The notes under the pieces are model-generated. The model did no database searches, had not been told where the DNA came from, and saw only the letters and a program-made list of their open reading frames with translations. Shown piece after piece: positions 1 to 6,303 of a stretch of DNA of 15,464 bases; position 1 is the stretch's first letter; every line of letters begins with the position of its first letter. The stretch comes from Maritimibacter sp. (lineage in GTDB: Bacteria > Pseudomonadota > Alphaproteobacteria > Rhodobacterales > Rhodobacteraceae): the NCBI GenBank assembly GCA_003520545.1, contig DOUP01000150.1, positions 1-15,464 of the forward strand, read 5' to 3'. Made by a program: the position numbers and the translations under genes.

Positions 1-203
1 GCTTGCCCCGCCTCGAACGCGCGCTCGGAGGAGGCCAGCCGATCCGCCACCTCGACCATCCCGCAGGCATGGATCACCCGCGTCGCGAGCTGCGCCATGC
101 CGGGCGTGAAGCGGTCAAGACGCGCCTCTTTCTCGACGGTCGCGAAACTCTCGGCATAGATCGCTGCCGGGTCTCGCTCGTATCGCAGGGGAGGGCGGGT
201 CAT
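1..203 (-). CDS. cobH: Precorrin-8X methylmutase CobH (5' part, truncated by window edge)
   Basis: The first 67 codons are visible; the gene continues past the left edge. The start MTRPPLRYERDPAAIYAESF, followed by LDRFTPGMAQLATRVIHACGM and VEVADRL, matches the N-terminus of the CobH/CbiC family: a 'RDPxxIYxxSF' stretch, then an 'RxIHACGM' helix. The His of IHACG corresponds to the family's catalytic histidine region. In that family the enzyme moves a methyl group from C-11 to C-12 of precorrin-8X to give hydrogenobyrinate, a late corrin-ring step in the cytoplasm. The ATG overlaps the stop of the upstream cbiX gene by four bases (ATGA, 200-203), so the two are probably translated together. 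Family identity rests on the N-terminal third only. Confidence 0.85.
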   Translation of the reverse strand, partial: MTRPPLRYERDPAAIYAESFATVEKEARLDRFTPGMAQLATRVIHACGMVEVADRLASSERAFEAGQ

Positions 204-1402
204 TTCGAACGCGCCGATTCCGGGCCGTGCGGGTGTTTCGCGTGGGGGTATTCGGCGTGGTGATGGTGGTGCGCGTGATCTTGGTCATGGGAATGACCGT
301 GGCCATGATCGTGGTGGTGATGGTGATCCTGCATGTGCAGGCGGCATTCGCCCGTGCAGAAGGTGGTGCAGAAGGTGCAGTCCTCGACGTTGGAGCCGGG
401 GGCCTGGGCGCCCTGCCCTTCAACGTGGTGGTGATGGCTTTCCTGCACAGCACCGACCTCGGCCTCGAAGCCCAGCACCTCGACCCGGTATTTGCACATG
501 ACGCAGGTCGGCGGCACGACCGATCCGGTGGCCGGGTGACCCAGGCGGTCTTCGGGTTTGATGTGTTTGTGGCTGCCTTCGAGCGACAGGACCTGTTCGC
601 GGTAAGAGCAGGTGCCGCAGTTGGGCGGGGGCACGTCCGAGAGCTGTTCGGTCACGCGTTCGGCAAAGGTTTCCAGCACCTTGGGATGGTCGCCCAGGTA
701 GCCCGCCTTCACGAACTGGATGTCGGGGTTCGCCTCCGCCACCTTGTCGGTGAAACCGTAGATGCGGTCGATCAGGATGCCGGAGAACAGGAAATACGGG
801 AAGACGACGATGCGCTTGTAGCCCAGCTTGGCCGCATGGATCAGCGCGGGTTCCACCAGCGGGAAGGTCACGCCGGAATAGCCGACTTCGAGCCAGCCGA
901 AGCCCATGCCTTCCTGCAAGAGCCGCGCGATTTTGGAGACGTTGCCGTTGGCGTCCGGGTCCGACGCGCCGCGGCCGATGACAACAAGGCAGGTGTCCTC
1001 CAGCGCGACTGGGCCCTGCGCTGCGTCGGCCTGTGCAATCGCGGTGCCGATACGATCCCCGGCGGCAGCGACCATTTTCGGGTCCACGCCCAACTCGCGC
1101 CCGTAGGAGACCTCGATCCCGTTTTCCTCGGCATAGGTGTTGAGCACGGTGGGGATGTCGTTCTTCGAGTGCATCGCGGCGAAGAGCATCCCCGGCACGG
1201 CGAGGATCTTCTTGCAGCCCGCGTCGCGCAGGTTGTCCAGCCCGACACGGATCACCGGGTTGGCGAATTCGAGATAGCCGTAATCCGTCACCCAATCCTC
1301 CGGGAAATATCCCGGCAGCTTCTCGGCCAGCACGGCAAACTCATCCACCGCAGCCTGGCTGCGCGAGCCGTGGCCGCAGATCATCACTCCGATTTTCGTC
1401 AT
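200..1402 (-). CDS. cbiX: CbiX-type sirohydrochlorin cobaltochelatase with Cys-rich and His-rich C-terminal extension
   Basis: 400 residues. Residues 1-250 form two homologous chelatase half-domains. The first carries MICGHGSRS with the probable metal-binding His11, and MHSKNDIP with His78. The second (from about 134) begins VVIGRGAS, where His is replaced, so only the first half keeps the metal site. The family inserts cobalt into sirohydrochlorin or a related precorrin in the cytoplasm. The C-terminal 150 residues are unusual: two PPxCxxCxYRxxVL motifs (C262/C265 and C300/C303), a short His run near 323-326, a C-x2-C-x3-C-x3-C group (C342, C345, C349, C353) suggesting an Fe-S cluster, and a tail from 356 with 19 His in 45 residues. 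Fe-S and His-rich extensions are known in some long CbiX proteins. The start lies four bases after the upstream small gene and the stop overlaps cobH, so this is an operon. A cobalt-storage role for the tail is inference. Confidence 0.9.
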   Translation of the reverse strand: MTKIGVMICGHGSRSQAAVDEFAVLAEKLPGYFPEDWVTDYGYLEFANPVIRVGLDNLRDAGCKKILAVPGMLFAAMHSKNDIPTVLNTYAEENGIEVSYGRELGVDPKMVAAAGDRIGTAIAQADAAQGPVALEDTCLVVIGRGASDPDANGNVSKIARLLQEGMGFGWLEVGYSGVTFPLVEPALIHAAKLGYKRIVVFPYFLFSGILIDRIYGFTDKVAEANPDIQFVKAGYLGDHPKVLETFAERVTEQLSDVPPPNCGTCSYREQVLSLEGSHKHIKPEDRLGHPATGSVVPPTCVMCKYRVEVLGFEAEVGAVQESHHHHVEGQGAQAPGSNVEDCTFCTTFCTGECRLHMQDHHHHHDHGHGHSHDQDHAHHHHHAEYPHAKHPHGPESARSK

Positions 1403-1406
1403 TTGG

Positions 1407-1634
1407 TCAGGCTTCCTGCGGCTCCGCGTCGGGGGTTTCTTCCTCTTCGGCCTCGTCCGAGACCTCGTCGTCCTTCTGCCCCTTCAGCGCGCCCCAAACG
1501 GCCACGCCGATTGCCACGCCAATCGCCACGCCCGCGACGACGTGGTCGTGCCCGGCAACCTCTCCGAGGTGTCCGATGTGCGCGAGCGCGGTCTGCGGCG
1601 TCAGCGCCAGAAGAGCAATGATCAGGTGTTTCAT
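1407..1634 (-). CDS. Small His-containing membrane protein of the cobalamin cluster (DUF6732-like, tentative)
   Basis: 75 residues from the MKHLIIALL start. A signal-like hydrophobic N-terminus (about 3-17, ending ALAH) is followed by a histidine patch, HIGHLGEVAGHDH (about 19-31), then a Gly/Ala/Val-rich membrane segment (about 32-50) and a strongly acidic tail (KDDEVSDEAEEEE onwards). The most likely topology has the His patch outside the membrane and the acidic tail in the cytoplasm. It ends four bases before cbiX, so it is probably the first gene of the cob transcription unit. I recall similar short HxGHLGE proteins near B12 genes in Rhodobacteraceae, filed as DUF6732, but I cannot confirm the family here. 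A role in cobalt binding or uptake is suggested by context and by the His residues only. The longer reading frame upstream (to 1898) lacks membrane-protein character and is not used. Confidence 0.75.
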   Translation of the reverse strand: MKHLIIALLALTPQTALAHIGHLGEVAGHDHVVAGVAIGVAIGVAVWGALKGQKDDEVSDEAEEEETPDAEPQEA

Positions 1635-1940
1635 ACCTTTGTCCTTCGCATGGCTGAGGCCGGAAAGGACAAGCGGAAGCGGCGGTTCCCCGCCAAAACC
1701 CGACGACGCCGCCGCGATCCCCTGTCTGGGTCGATCCCTGGCGGTCCACCTTTCCGGCCCCGGTTTCGGGGCATCGTCGCGGGAAGCTCTAGCGGAAACT
1801 TCCAGGTGGCTCAATGGGAACCGGCCATGGGGCAGGCATCTCGTCGCGCTCTGTGCATGAGTGCACGAAGCCTGCGCCGAGTGAACCGTATCGCGCACCT
1901 TTGCGTTTCCTTATCAAGACACAAACGGAAGGAGTCTCTC
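1635..1940. promoter_or_regulatory. Divergent intergenic region rich in inverted repeats, between the cob cluster and the GHR gene
   Basis: No convincing gene. It must hold promoters for the leftward cob genes and the rightward reductase gene. Several strong inverted repeats are visible: GGCGG-TTCC-CCGCC at 1681-1694; GCCCCG-GTTT-CGGGGC at 1757-1772; GGAAG/CTTCC (1782-1786 with 1799-1803); and a two-tier structure with GCAGGC (1832-1837) pairing GCCTGC (1870-1875) around GTGCA-TGAG-TGCAC (1853-1866). None is followed by a T-run. I looked for the conserved B12-box (GCCACTG) and GCAACTG segments of cobalamin riboswitches on both strands and did not find them. A Shine-Dalgarno GGAAGGAG lies at 1928-1935, just before the rightward gene. 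Confidence 0.4.
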
Positions 1941-2942
1941 ATGGGCTATCTGCAAAATGGCGAATGGCAAACCGGCTGGTATGACACCAAGGCGCACGGC
2001 GGCAAATTCGTGCGTAGCGACACCAAGTTCCGCGACTGGATCGTGAAAGATGGCGAGGAGGCCCCGGACGGCGCCACGGCCTATCCGGCCGAAAGCGGGC
2101 GCTATCATCTCTATGTTTCCTATGCCTGCCCCTGGGCGCATCGGACGCTTATCTTCCGTGCGATCAAGGGGTTGGAGGATCATATCTCGGTCTCGGTCGT
2201 GCATCCCGACATGCTGGACGACGGCTGGACCTTCGACGACGACTTTCCCGGCGCGACCGGCGATACGCTCATGGGCAAAGAGTTCGCGCGCGAGATTTAC
2301 ACCGAGGCCGACCCCGGGATTTCGGGGCGCGTCACGGTGCCGATCCTGTGGGACAAGAAGACCGGCAGCATCGTGTCGAACGAATCGGCCGAGATCATCC
2401 GGATGTTGAATTCGGCCTTCGACGACATCACCGGCGACACCCAGGATTTCTGGCCGAAGCCCCTGCGTGACGAGATCGAAGAGGTGAACGCCCGAATCTA
2501 CGACACGGTGAACAACGGCGTCTACAAGGCGGGGTTCGCGACCAGCCAGGAAGCCTATGACGAGGCCGTTCTGGCGCTCTTTGCGTCGCTCGACTGGTTG
2601 GAAGAGCGCTTGTCGACCCAGCGCTACCTGGTCGGCGAGCAGATTACCGAGGCCGACTGGCGGTTGCTGACCACGCTCCTGCGGTTCGACCGGGTGTATC
2701 GCGGCCACTTCAAGTGCAACCGCAACAAGCTGATCGAGTTCCCGAACCTCTGGGCCTATGCCCGCGAGCTGTACCAGGTGCCGGGCGTGGCCGGGACCGA
2801 TTATCCGGCGCATTACGAGCGACATTACCACTACAGCCACGACATGGTGAACCCGCATCGAATCGTCCCGATCGGGCCGGACGAGGACTGGTCCGAACCG
2901 CATGGGCGGGACAGGCAGTTCGCGAACATGAAATCGGCCTGA
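1941..2942 (+). CDS. Glutathionyl-hydroquinone reductase (Xi-class GST, YqjG/PcpF type)
   Basis: 333 residues, the usual length for this family. The thioredoxin-like N-terminal domain has the signature YACPWAHR, with the catalytic Cys63, and further glutathione-site elements VTVPILWD (131-138) and NESAEII (147-153). The all-helical C-terminal domain follows (about 175-300), with VYKAGFATSQEAYDEAV and the Tyr-rich segment HYERHYHYSH (291-300) typical of the Xi class. These cytoplasmic enzymes reduce glutathionyl-hydroquinones using glutathione and act in quinone detoxification. The ATG at 1941 is chosen because GGAAGGAG lies six bases upstream and homologous proteins begin MGxLxxGxW; in-frame Met codons further upstream belong to non-coding sequence. 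It stands alone, with a strong terminator 45 bases after its stop. Confidence 0.93.
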   Translation: MGYLQNGEWQTGWYDTKAHGGKFVRSDTKFRDWIVKDGEEAPDGATAYPAESGRYHLYVSYACPWAHRTLIFRAIKGLEDHISVSVVHPDMLDDGWTFDDDFPGATGDTLMGKEFAREIYTEADPGISGRVTVPILWDKKTGSIVSNESAEIIRMLNSAFDDITGDTQDFWPKPLRDEIEEVNARIYDTVNNGVYKAGFATSQEAYDEAVLALFASLDWLEERLSTQRYLVGEQITEADWRLLTTLLRFDRVYRGHFKCNRNKLIEFPNLWAYARELYQVPGVAGTDYPAHYERHYHYSHDMVNPHRIVPIGPDEDWSEPHGRDRQFANMKSA

Positions 2943-2950
2943 TGGCCGAT

Positions 2951-2982
2951 GCCTCCGGCGGGGATATTTGGAGCACGATGAA
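2951..2982 (+). repeat. Candidate dispersed Rhodobacteraceae 3'-end element
   Basis: The stretch GCCTCCGGCGGGGATATTTG, continuing GAGCACGATGAA, lies nine bases after the reductase stop. From memory, near-identical GCCTCCGGCGGGGATATTT sequences recur downstream of stop codons in Rhodobacter and Roseobacter genomes. Only one copy is visible in this window, so its repeat nature cannot be shown here. It may act with the terminator just after it. Confidence 0.4.
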
Positions 2983-2986
2983 TGTG

Positions 2987-3014
2987 ACGGGGGCGCTTCG
3001 GTGTCCCCGTTTTT
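2987..3014 (+). terminator. Rho-independent terminator of the GHR gene
   Basis: A 10-bp stem (2987-2996 with 3001-3010, including two G-U pairs) closes a UUCG tetraloop and runs into five T residues (3010-3014). On the opposite strand the two G-U pairs become A-C mismatches and no T-run follows, so it works mainly rightwards, although the leftward rnhA gene ends only seven bases away. Confidence 0.93.
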
Positions 3015-3020
3015 CGTGGG

Positions 3021-3470
3021 TTACTTGAACGGCGCCATGCCTGCGCGCGCAAGCTCATCGGCGCGTTCGTTCTCGGGGTGGCCGGCGTGGCCCTTGATCC
3101 ATTTCCACGCGACGTTGTGGCGAGCCTGGGCTTCGTCCAGCCGTTGCCACAGCTCCACGTTTTTCACGGGCTTCTTGTTCGAGGTCCGCCAGCCGTTCCG
3201 TTTCCAGCCATGGATCCAGCCGGTAACGCCGTTTTTCACATAGGCGCTGTCGGTGACGATGGTAATGGACGAGGCGCGCTCCAGCGTTTCCAGCGCCATG
3301 ATCGCCGCCATCAACTCCATCCGGTTGTTGGTGGTTTGCGCTTCGCCGCCGCTGAGCCTGCGTTCCTTGAGGACCGTGTCGCCCTCCTTGGCTTCGAGCA
3401 GCACCCCCCAGCCGCCGGGGCCGGGATTGCCGGAGCAGGCGCCATCGGTATGGGCAACGAGATCAACCAT
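3021..3470 (-). CDS. rnhA: Ribonuclease HI
   Basis: 149 residues, close to the 155 of the E. coli enzyme. The four active-site acids of the type 1 RNase H fold are present: D9 in HTDGACSGNPG, E52 in NNRMELMAAI, D74 in TDSAYV and D138 in ENERADELAR, with the conserved catalytic His128 in KGHAGHPENE. The basic protrusion (WKRNGWRTSNKKPVKN, about 89-104), which grips the hybrid in bacterial RNase HI, is also kept. It cuts the RNA strand of RNA-DNA hybrids in the cytoplasm, removing R-loops and primers. Its ATG lies inside the end of the upstream methyltransferase (8-base overlap), so it is the last gene of the ispH unit and probably translationally coupled. Confidence 0.97.
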   Translation of the reverse strand: MVDLVAHTDGACSGNPGPGGWGVLLEAKEGDTVLKERRLSGGEAQTTNNRMELMAAIMALETLERASSITIVTDSAYVKNGVTGWIHGWKRNGWRTSNKKPVKNVELWQRLDEAQARHNVAWKWIKGHAGHPENERADELARAGMAPFK

Positions 3471-4050
3471 GGGCCTGCACCCAGATCCACGGGCCTTTTG
3501 TGCCGTCGAGCCCTTTGCCGGTGCCCTTGAACCGGGCGGCGGGCGTGAAGCCTGTCATGGTCAGATGGCGCACGAGATCGTCCTCGGAATAATAGGAATA
3601 GAAACGACCCAATCGGTCGCGGCCCTCTCCTTCGCCCAGTTTCATACCGATGTGCAAGAGGCCGCCGGGCCTGATCGCCTGTTTGAGCGCCGTGAGGTGA
3701 AACGGAAAGGCCGCGCGCGGGGCGTGAAGCAGGGAAAAGTTGGCCCAGATGCCATCGTAGAGATCCATTCCTGCGATGTCGTCAAAGGTGGCCTGGCGCG
3801 CGGTGACGCCCGCCTTTTTCGCCGTGGCCACCATGGCGGCGCTCGCGTCCACGGCGTCGACCGTCAGCCCCGCGTCCATCATGCGGCGGGCGTCCAGACC
3901 GGGTCCGCAACCGAGATCGAGCACATGGGCGGCGCCCGGCAGCACCGCGATGAAGCTATCCAGCCCCGGCGTCTCCCACGCGCTGACCATGGTCGCATAA
4001 TCAGGCGAGCGGGCGTCGTAGACCGCGAGGGTCTTCGCGTCCGCACTCAT
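3463..4050 (-). CDS. Class I SAM-dependent methyltransferase, substrate unknown
   Basis: 195 residues. The Rossmann-type fold shows motif I VLDLGCGPG (43-51), the acidic residue D68 after strand 2 (VDAVDAS), motif II around DLYDGIWANFSLLH (96-109) and the post-motif RPGG (127-130). This matches small Methyltransf_11/25-type enzymes. The C-terminal part, FYSYYSEDDLVRHLTMTGF, is common in such proteins and lines a substrate pocket, but gives no substrate. The start at 4050 gives an ATGA overlap with the upstream DUF3429 gene; the extension upstream to 4386 lies antisense-like over that gene and is rejected. Its stop overlaps the rnhA start by eight bases. Membership of an ispH-rnhA operon does not by itself suggest a target. 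Confidence 0.88.
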   Translation of the reverse strand: MSADAKTLAVYDARSPDYATMVSAWETPGLDSFIAVLPGAAHVLDLGCGPGLDARRMMDAGLTVDAVDASAAMVATAKKAGVTARQATFDDIAGMDLYDGIWANFSLLHAPRAAFPFHLTALKQAIRPGGLLHIGMKLGEGEGRDRLGRFYSYYSEDDLVRHLTMTGFTPAARFKGTGKGLDGTKGPWIWVQAHG

Positions 4051-4475
4051 GCGGCGAAATGGCCGATGACGAGGCAGGCGACGACAACCGAGGTCAGGAG
4101 CAGACGCAGCTTCATCCACCACGCGGGCGCAAGGCCGGATTTCATCGCGGCGTTGTCGATGGGAAGCAGCACAAGGAAACCGACCGCCGCCGAGATCAGC
4201 GCGTATTCCCCGAGGATGAAGAAAAACGCCCAGAGCGCGGGGATCACCGACACAATGTAGAGCGTGGCCGCCTGTTTGCCCGTGGCACGGGTGGCGAAGC
4301 CCCAGATCACGCCGGACATGAAGGGCAGGATCACCATGGCGTAGTCGGCGAGGATGCCGTAGCCGGTGAAATAGTCGCTCATCCACGAGACAGGGACGAA
4401 GCTCGTCACCAGCCCCCAGACGAAGGGGATCAGGCCCGCGAGCCCCAGAAACAGGGGCGTGCGGGGAATGCCCAT
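4047..4475 (-). CDS. DUF3429-family integral membrane protein
   Basis: 142 residues, almost all hydrophobic, with about five membrane segments (roughly 6-28, 40-58, 69-88, 91-107 and 124-140). The N-terminal LGLAGLIPFVWG and the middle ILPFMSGVIWGFA fit the DUF3429 pattern (L.G.IPF ... Y...IL.F..G..WG). The biochemical role of this inner-membrane family is unknown. It overlaps the ispH stop by one base (TGATG) and the methyltransferase start by four bases, so it must be co-translated with them. Assignment to DUF3429 is by motif memory. Confidence 0.82.
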   Translation of the reverse strand: MGIPRTPLFLGLAGLIPFVWGLVTSFVPVSWMSDYFTGYGILADYAMVILPFMSGVIWGFATRATGKQAATLYIVSVIPALWAFFFILGEYALISAAVGFLVLLPIDNAAMKSGLAPAWWMKLRLLLTSVVVACLVIGHFAA

Positions 4476-5425
4476 CAGGCCGGTTCGCGCAACACGCGCG
4501 GGACTTTGAACTCCACGTTCTCTTTCGCGGTTTCCACCATGTCGACAGTCACGTCGTAGCGGTCCTTGAAGGCCTGGATCACTTCGTTGATCAGCACTTC
4601 GGGGGCCGAGGCCCCGGCGGTGATGCCGACCGCCTTGGCCCCGTCAAGCGCGCGCCAGTCGATCTCGTCCGCGCGGCCCACGAGTTGGGAATAGGCGCAG
4701 CCGTTCGAGGCGCCCACTTCCACCAGGCGGCGCGAGTTGGAGCTGTTCGGCGCGCCAATGACGAGCAGCGCGTCCACCTTGGGCGCGATGGCCTTCACGG
4801 CTTCCTGGCGGTTGGTGGTGGCGTAACAGATGTCTTCCTTGTGCGGCCCGATGATGGCCGGGAAGCGATCCTTGAGCGCGGCGACGATGTCGATGGTGTC
4901 ATCGACCGACAGCGTGGTCTGGGTGATGAAGGCCAGCCGTTCGGGATCGCGGGGGGTGATCTTTGCCACGTCCTCGACCGTTTCGACCAGGAGAACCTCG
5001 CCGTCGGGAAGCTGGCCCATGGTGCCGATGGTTTCCGGGTGGCCTTCGTGGCCGATCATCACCATTTGCAAGCCGTTCGCGTGGTGGCGTTCGGCTTCGA
5101 TGTGGACCTTGGACACGAGCGGACAGGTCGCATCGACATAGATCATCTCGCGTTTCGCGGCCTCGGCGGGGACCGCTTTGGGCACCCCGTGGGCCGAGAA
5201 GATCACCGGGCGGTCGTCCGGGCATTCTTCGAGCTCTTCGACGAAAATCGCGCCCTGTTCGCGCAGGCTGTCCACGACGAACTTGTTATGCACGATCTCG
5301 TGCCGGACATAAATCGGCGCGCCCCATTTCTCGATCGCCATTTCGACGATCTTGATGGCCCGGTCGACGCCGGCGCAAAAGCCGCGGGGGGCCGCGAGGA
5401 CAAGGGACAAAGGCTGTTTGGTCAT
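4475..5425 (-). CDS. ispH: 4-hydroxy-3-methylbut-2-enyl diphosphate reductase
   Basis: 316 residues. The three cysteines that hold the Fe-S cluster are C17 (APRGFCAGVDRA), C101 (DATCPLV) and C200 (EDICYATTNRQ). The substrate-binding residues are also present: H46, H79 (SAHGVPK), H129 and E131 (GHEGHPE), and the SSNSRRLVEV segment. IspH makes isopentenyl and dimethylallyl diphosphate in the last step of the non-mevalonate pathway, in the cytoplasm. The ATG at 5425 is preferred over the one at 5449 because AGGAG sits seven bases before it and MTKQPLSLVLAAPRGFCAG is the typical N-terminus. It heads a four-gene leftward unit ending with rnhA; 137-200 bases of upstream sequence are free for its promoter, but I could not pick a convincing -35/-10 pair. 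Confidence 0.97.
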   Translation of the reverse strand: MTKQPLSLVLAAPRGFCAGVDRAIKIVEMAIEKWGAPIYVRHEIVHNKFVVDSLREQGAIFVEELEECPDDRPVIFSAHGVPKAVPAEAAKREMIYVDATCPLVSKVHIEAERHHANGLQMVMIGHEGHPETIGTMGQLPDGEVLLVETVEDVAKITPRDPERLAFITQTTLSVDDTIDIVAALKDRFPAIIGPHKEDICYATTNRQEAVKAIAPKVDALLVIGAPNSSNSRRLVEVGASNGCAYSQLVGRADEIDWRALDGAKAVGITAGASAPEVLINEVIQAFKDRYDVTVDMVETAKENVEFKVPRVLREPA

Positions 5426-5562
5426 ATCGCGCTCCTGTTCGTCCCACACCTAATAGGGCGGGCCTGCGAGGTCTAGGGGCCGGGAATCACGGATGCGCGG
5501 GATGTGGCGAAGTGCAAACGGCCGACCAAGGGCGGCGCTGACCCGTGGACCCTCGCGAAACG

Positions 5563-5603
5563 CTGAAAACGAAATCGCCCGGCGGGAGTGGACGCCGGGC
5601 GAT
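5563..5603 (-). terminator. Rho-independent terminator of the NYN-domain gene
   Basis: Read leftwards, a perfect 11-bp stem (5603-5593 with 5584-5574, ATCGCCCGGCG/CGCCGGGCGAT) encloses an 8-base loop and is followed by the interrupted U-tract TTCGTTTTC. It lies 23 bases after the NYN gene stop and isolates that gene from ispH. Confidence 0.88.
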
Positions 5604-5626
5604 GACAATCATGATGACCTGCGCCG

Positions 5627-6202
5627 TCAGGCGTCAGCGTCTTCTTCGTGGTTGGTCGACACGCGCATGTCTTCGCGCGGCGGACGGCCGATCACGTCCT
5701 TCAACTCATCGAGTTCGATGAAGTTGTCGGCTTGGCGGCGAAGTTCGTCCGCGATCATCGGCGGCTGGCTCCGGATCGTTGAAACGACGGAGACCCGGCA
5801 CCCTTTGCGTTGAAGCGACTCGACCAGCGGGCGGAAATCGCCATCACCAGAGAAGAGCACGATGTGATCCACATGTGGCGCGATCTCCATGGCATCGACG
5901 GTCAGCTCGATATCCATGTTCCCTTTCACCTTGCGACGGCCCATCGAGTCCGTGAACTCTTTGGCGGGCTTCGTCACCATGGAGAAACCGTTGTAATGGA
6001 GCCAGTCGACGAGCGGCCGGATCGGCGAGTAGTCGTCATTTTCCAAAAGCGCCGTATAGTAGAAAGCCCGAAGCAGTTTGCCCCGGCGCATGAACTCCTG
6101 ACGCAGGAGCTTGTAGTCGATGTCGAATCCAAGCGACTTTGCCGCCGCATACAAATTCGATCCATCAATGAAGAGCGCGAGGCGCTCATCTTTGTAGAAC
6201 AT
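5627..6202 (-). CDS. NYN-domain protein (LabA/DUF88 type), putative ribonuclease
   Basis: 191 residues. The PIN-like NYN fold is recognised from its acidic motifs: LFIDGSNLY (D13, N16), GNMDIELTVDAM (D97, D103) and LFSGDGDFRPLV (D120, D122), which would coordinate divalent metal. Residues 164-191 form a polar acidic tail (ending NHEEDADA) without clear fold. NYN proteins are presumed RNases; bacterial LabA-like members are poorly characterised, so the substrate is unknown. The start at 6202 is backed by GGAAGGAAG six bases upstream; the longer frame to 6268 reads through low-GC spacer. It is divergent from folK and has its own terminator, so it is monocistronic. Confidence 0.9.
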   Translation of the reverse strand: MFYKDERLALFIDGSNLYAAAKSLGFDIDYKLLRQEFMRRGKLLRAFYYTALLENDDYSPIRPLVDWLHYNGFSMVTKPAKEFTDSMGRRKVKGNMDIELTVDAMEIAPHVDHIVLFSGDGDFRPLVESLQRKGCRVSVVSTIRSQPPMIADELRRQADNFIELDELKDVIGRPPREDMRVSTNHEEDADA

Positions 6203-6303
6203 AATTCTTCCTTCCGAATTCTGTTCGTCGTTGCTGCTGTGAGTGGTAAGCGAAAAAAATAATGGCACCGACGAATCTTCGCGGAAAATAAGGATCGAAC
6301 GCC
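6203..6303. promoter_or_regulatory. Divergent promoter region between the NYN gene and folK
   Basis: 101 bases, markedly AT-richer than its surroundings, with an A7 run near 6254. It must drive both genes. AAGGA lies about ten bases before the folK ATG and GGAAGGAAG before the NYN start. I could not assign -35/-10 boxes with confidence. Confidence 0.45.

Noticed and set aside
227..330. GTGGTGATG-like repetitive stretch as a possible tandem repeat or microsatellite
   Set aside because: It is the complement of the CAT/CAC codons of the CbiX histidine tail, so it is explained by coding.
227..1621. 464-codon plus-strand frame opposite cbiX
   Set aside because: Antisense shadow of cbiX; its Val/Met-rich start is only the complement of the His-tail codons.
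1635..1940. Cobalamin riboswitch upstream of the cob genes
   Set aside because: Looked for the B12-box GCCACTG and the GCAACTG segment on both strands; neither is present, so only a general structured region is reported.
4050..4386. N-terminal extension of the methyltransferase to 4386
   Set aside because: The extension overlaps the DUF3429 gene almost completely and has no methyltransferase features; the start at 4050 gives the usual ATGA coupling.
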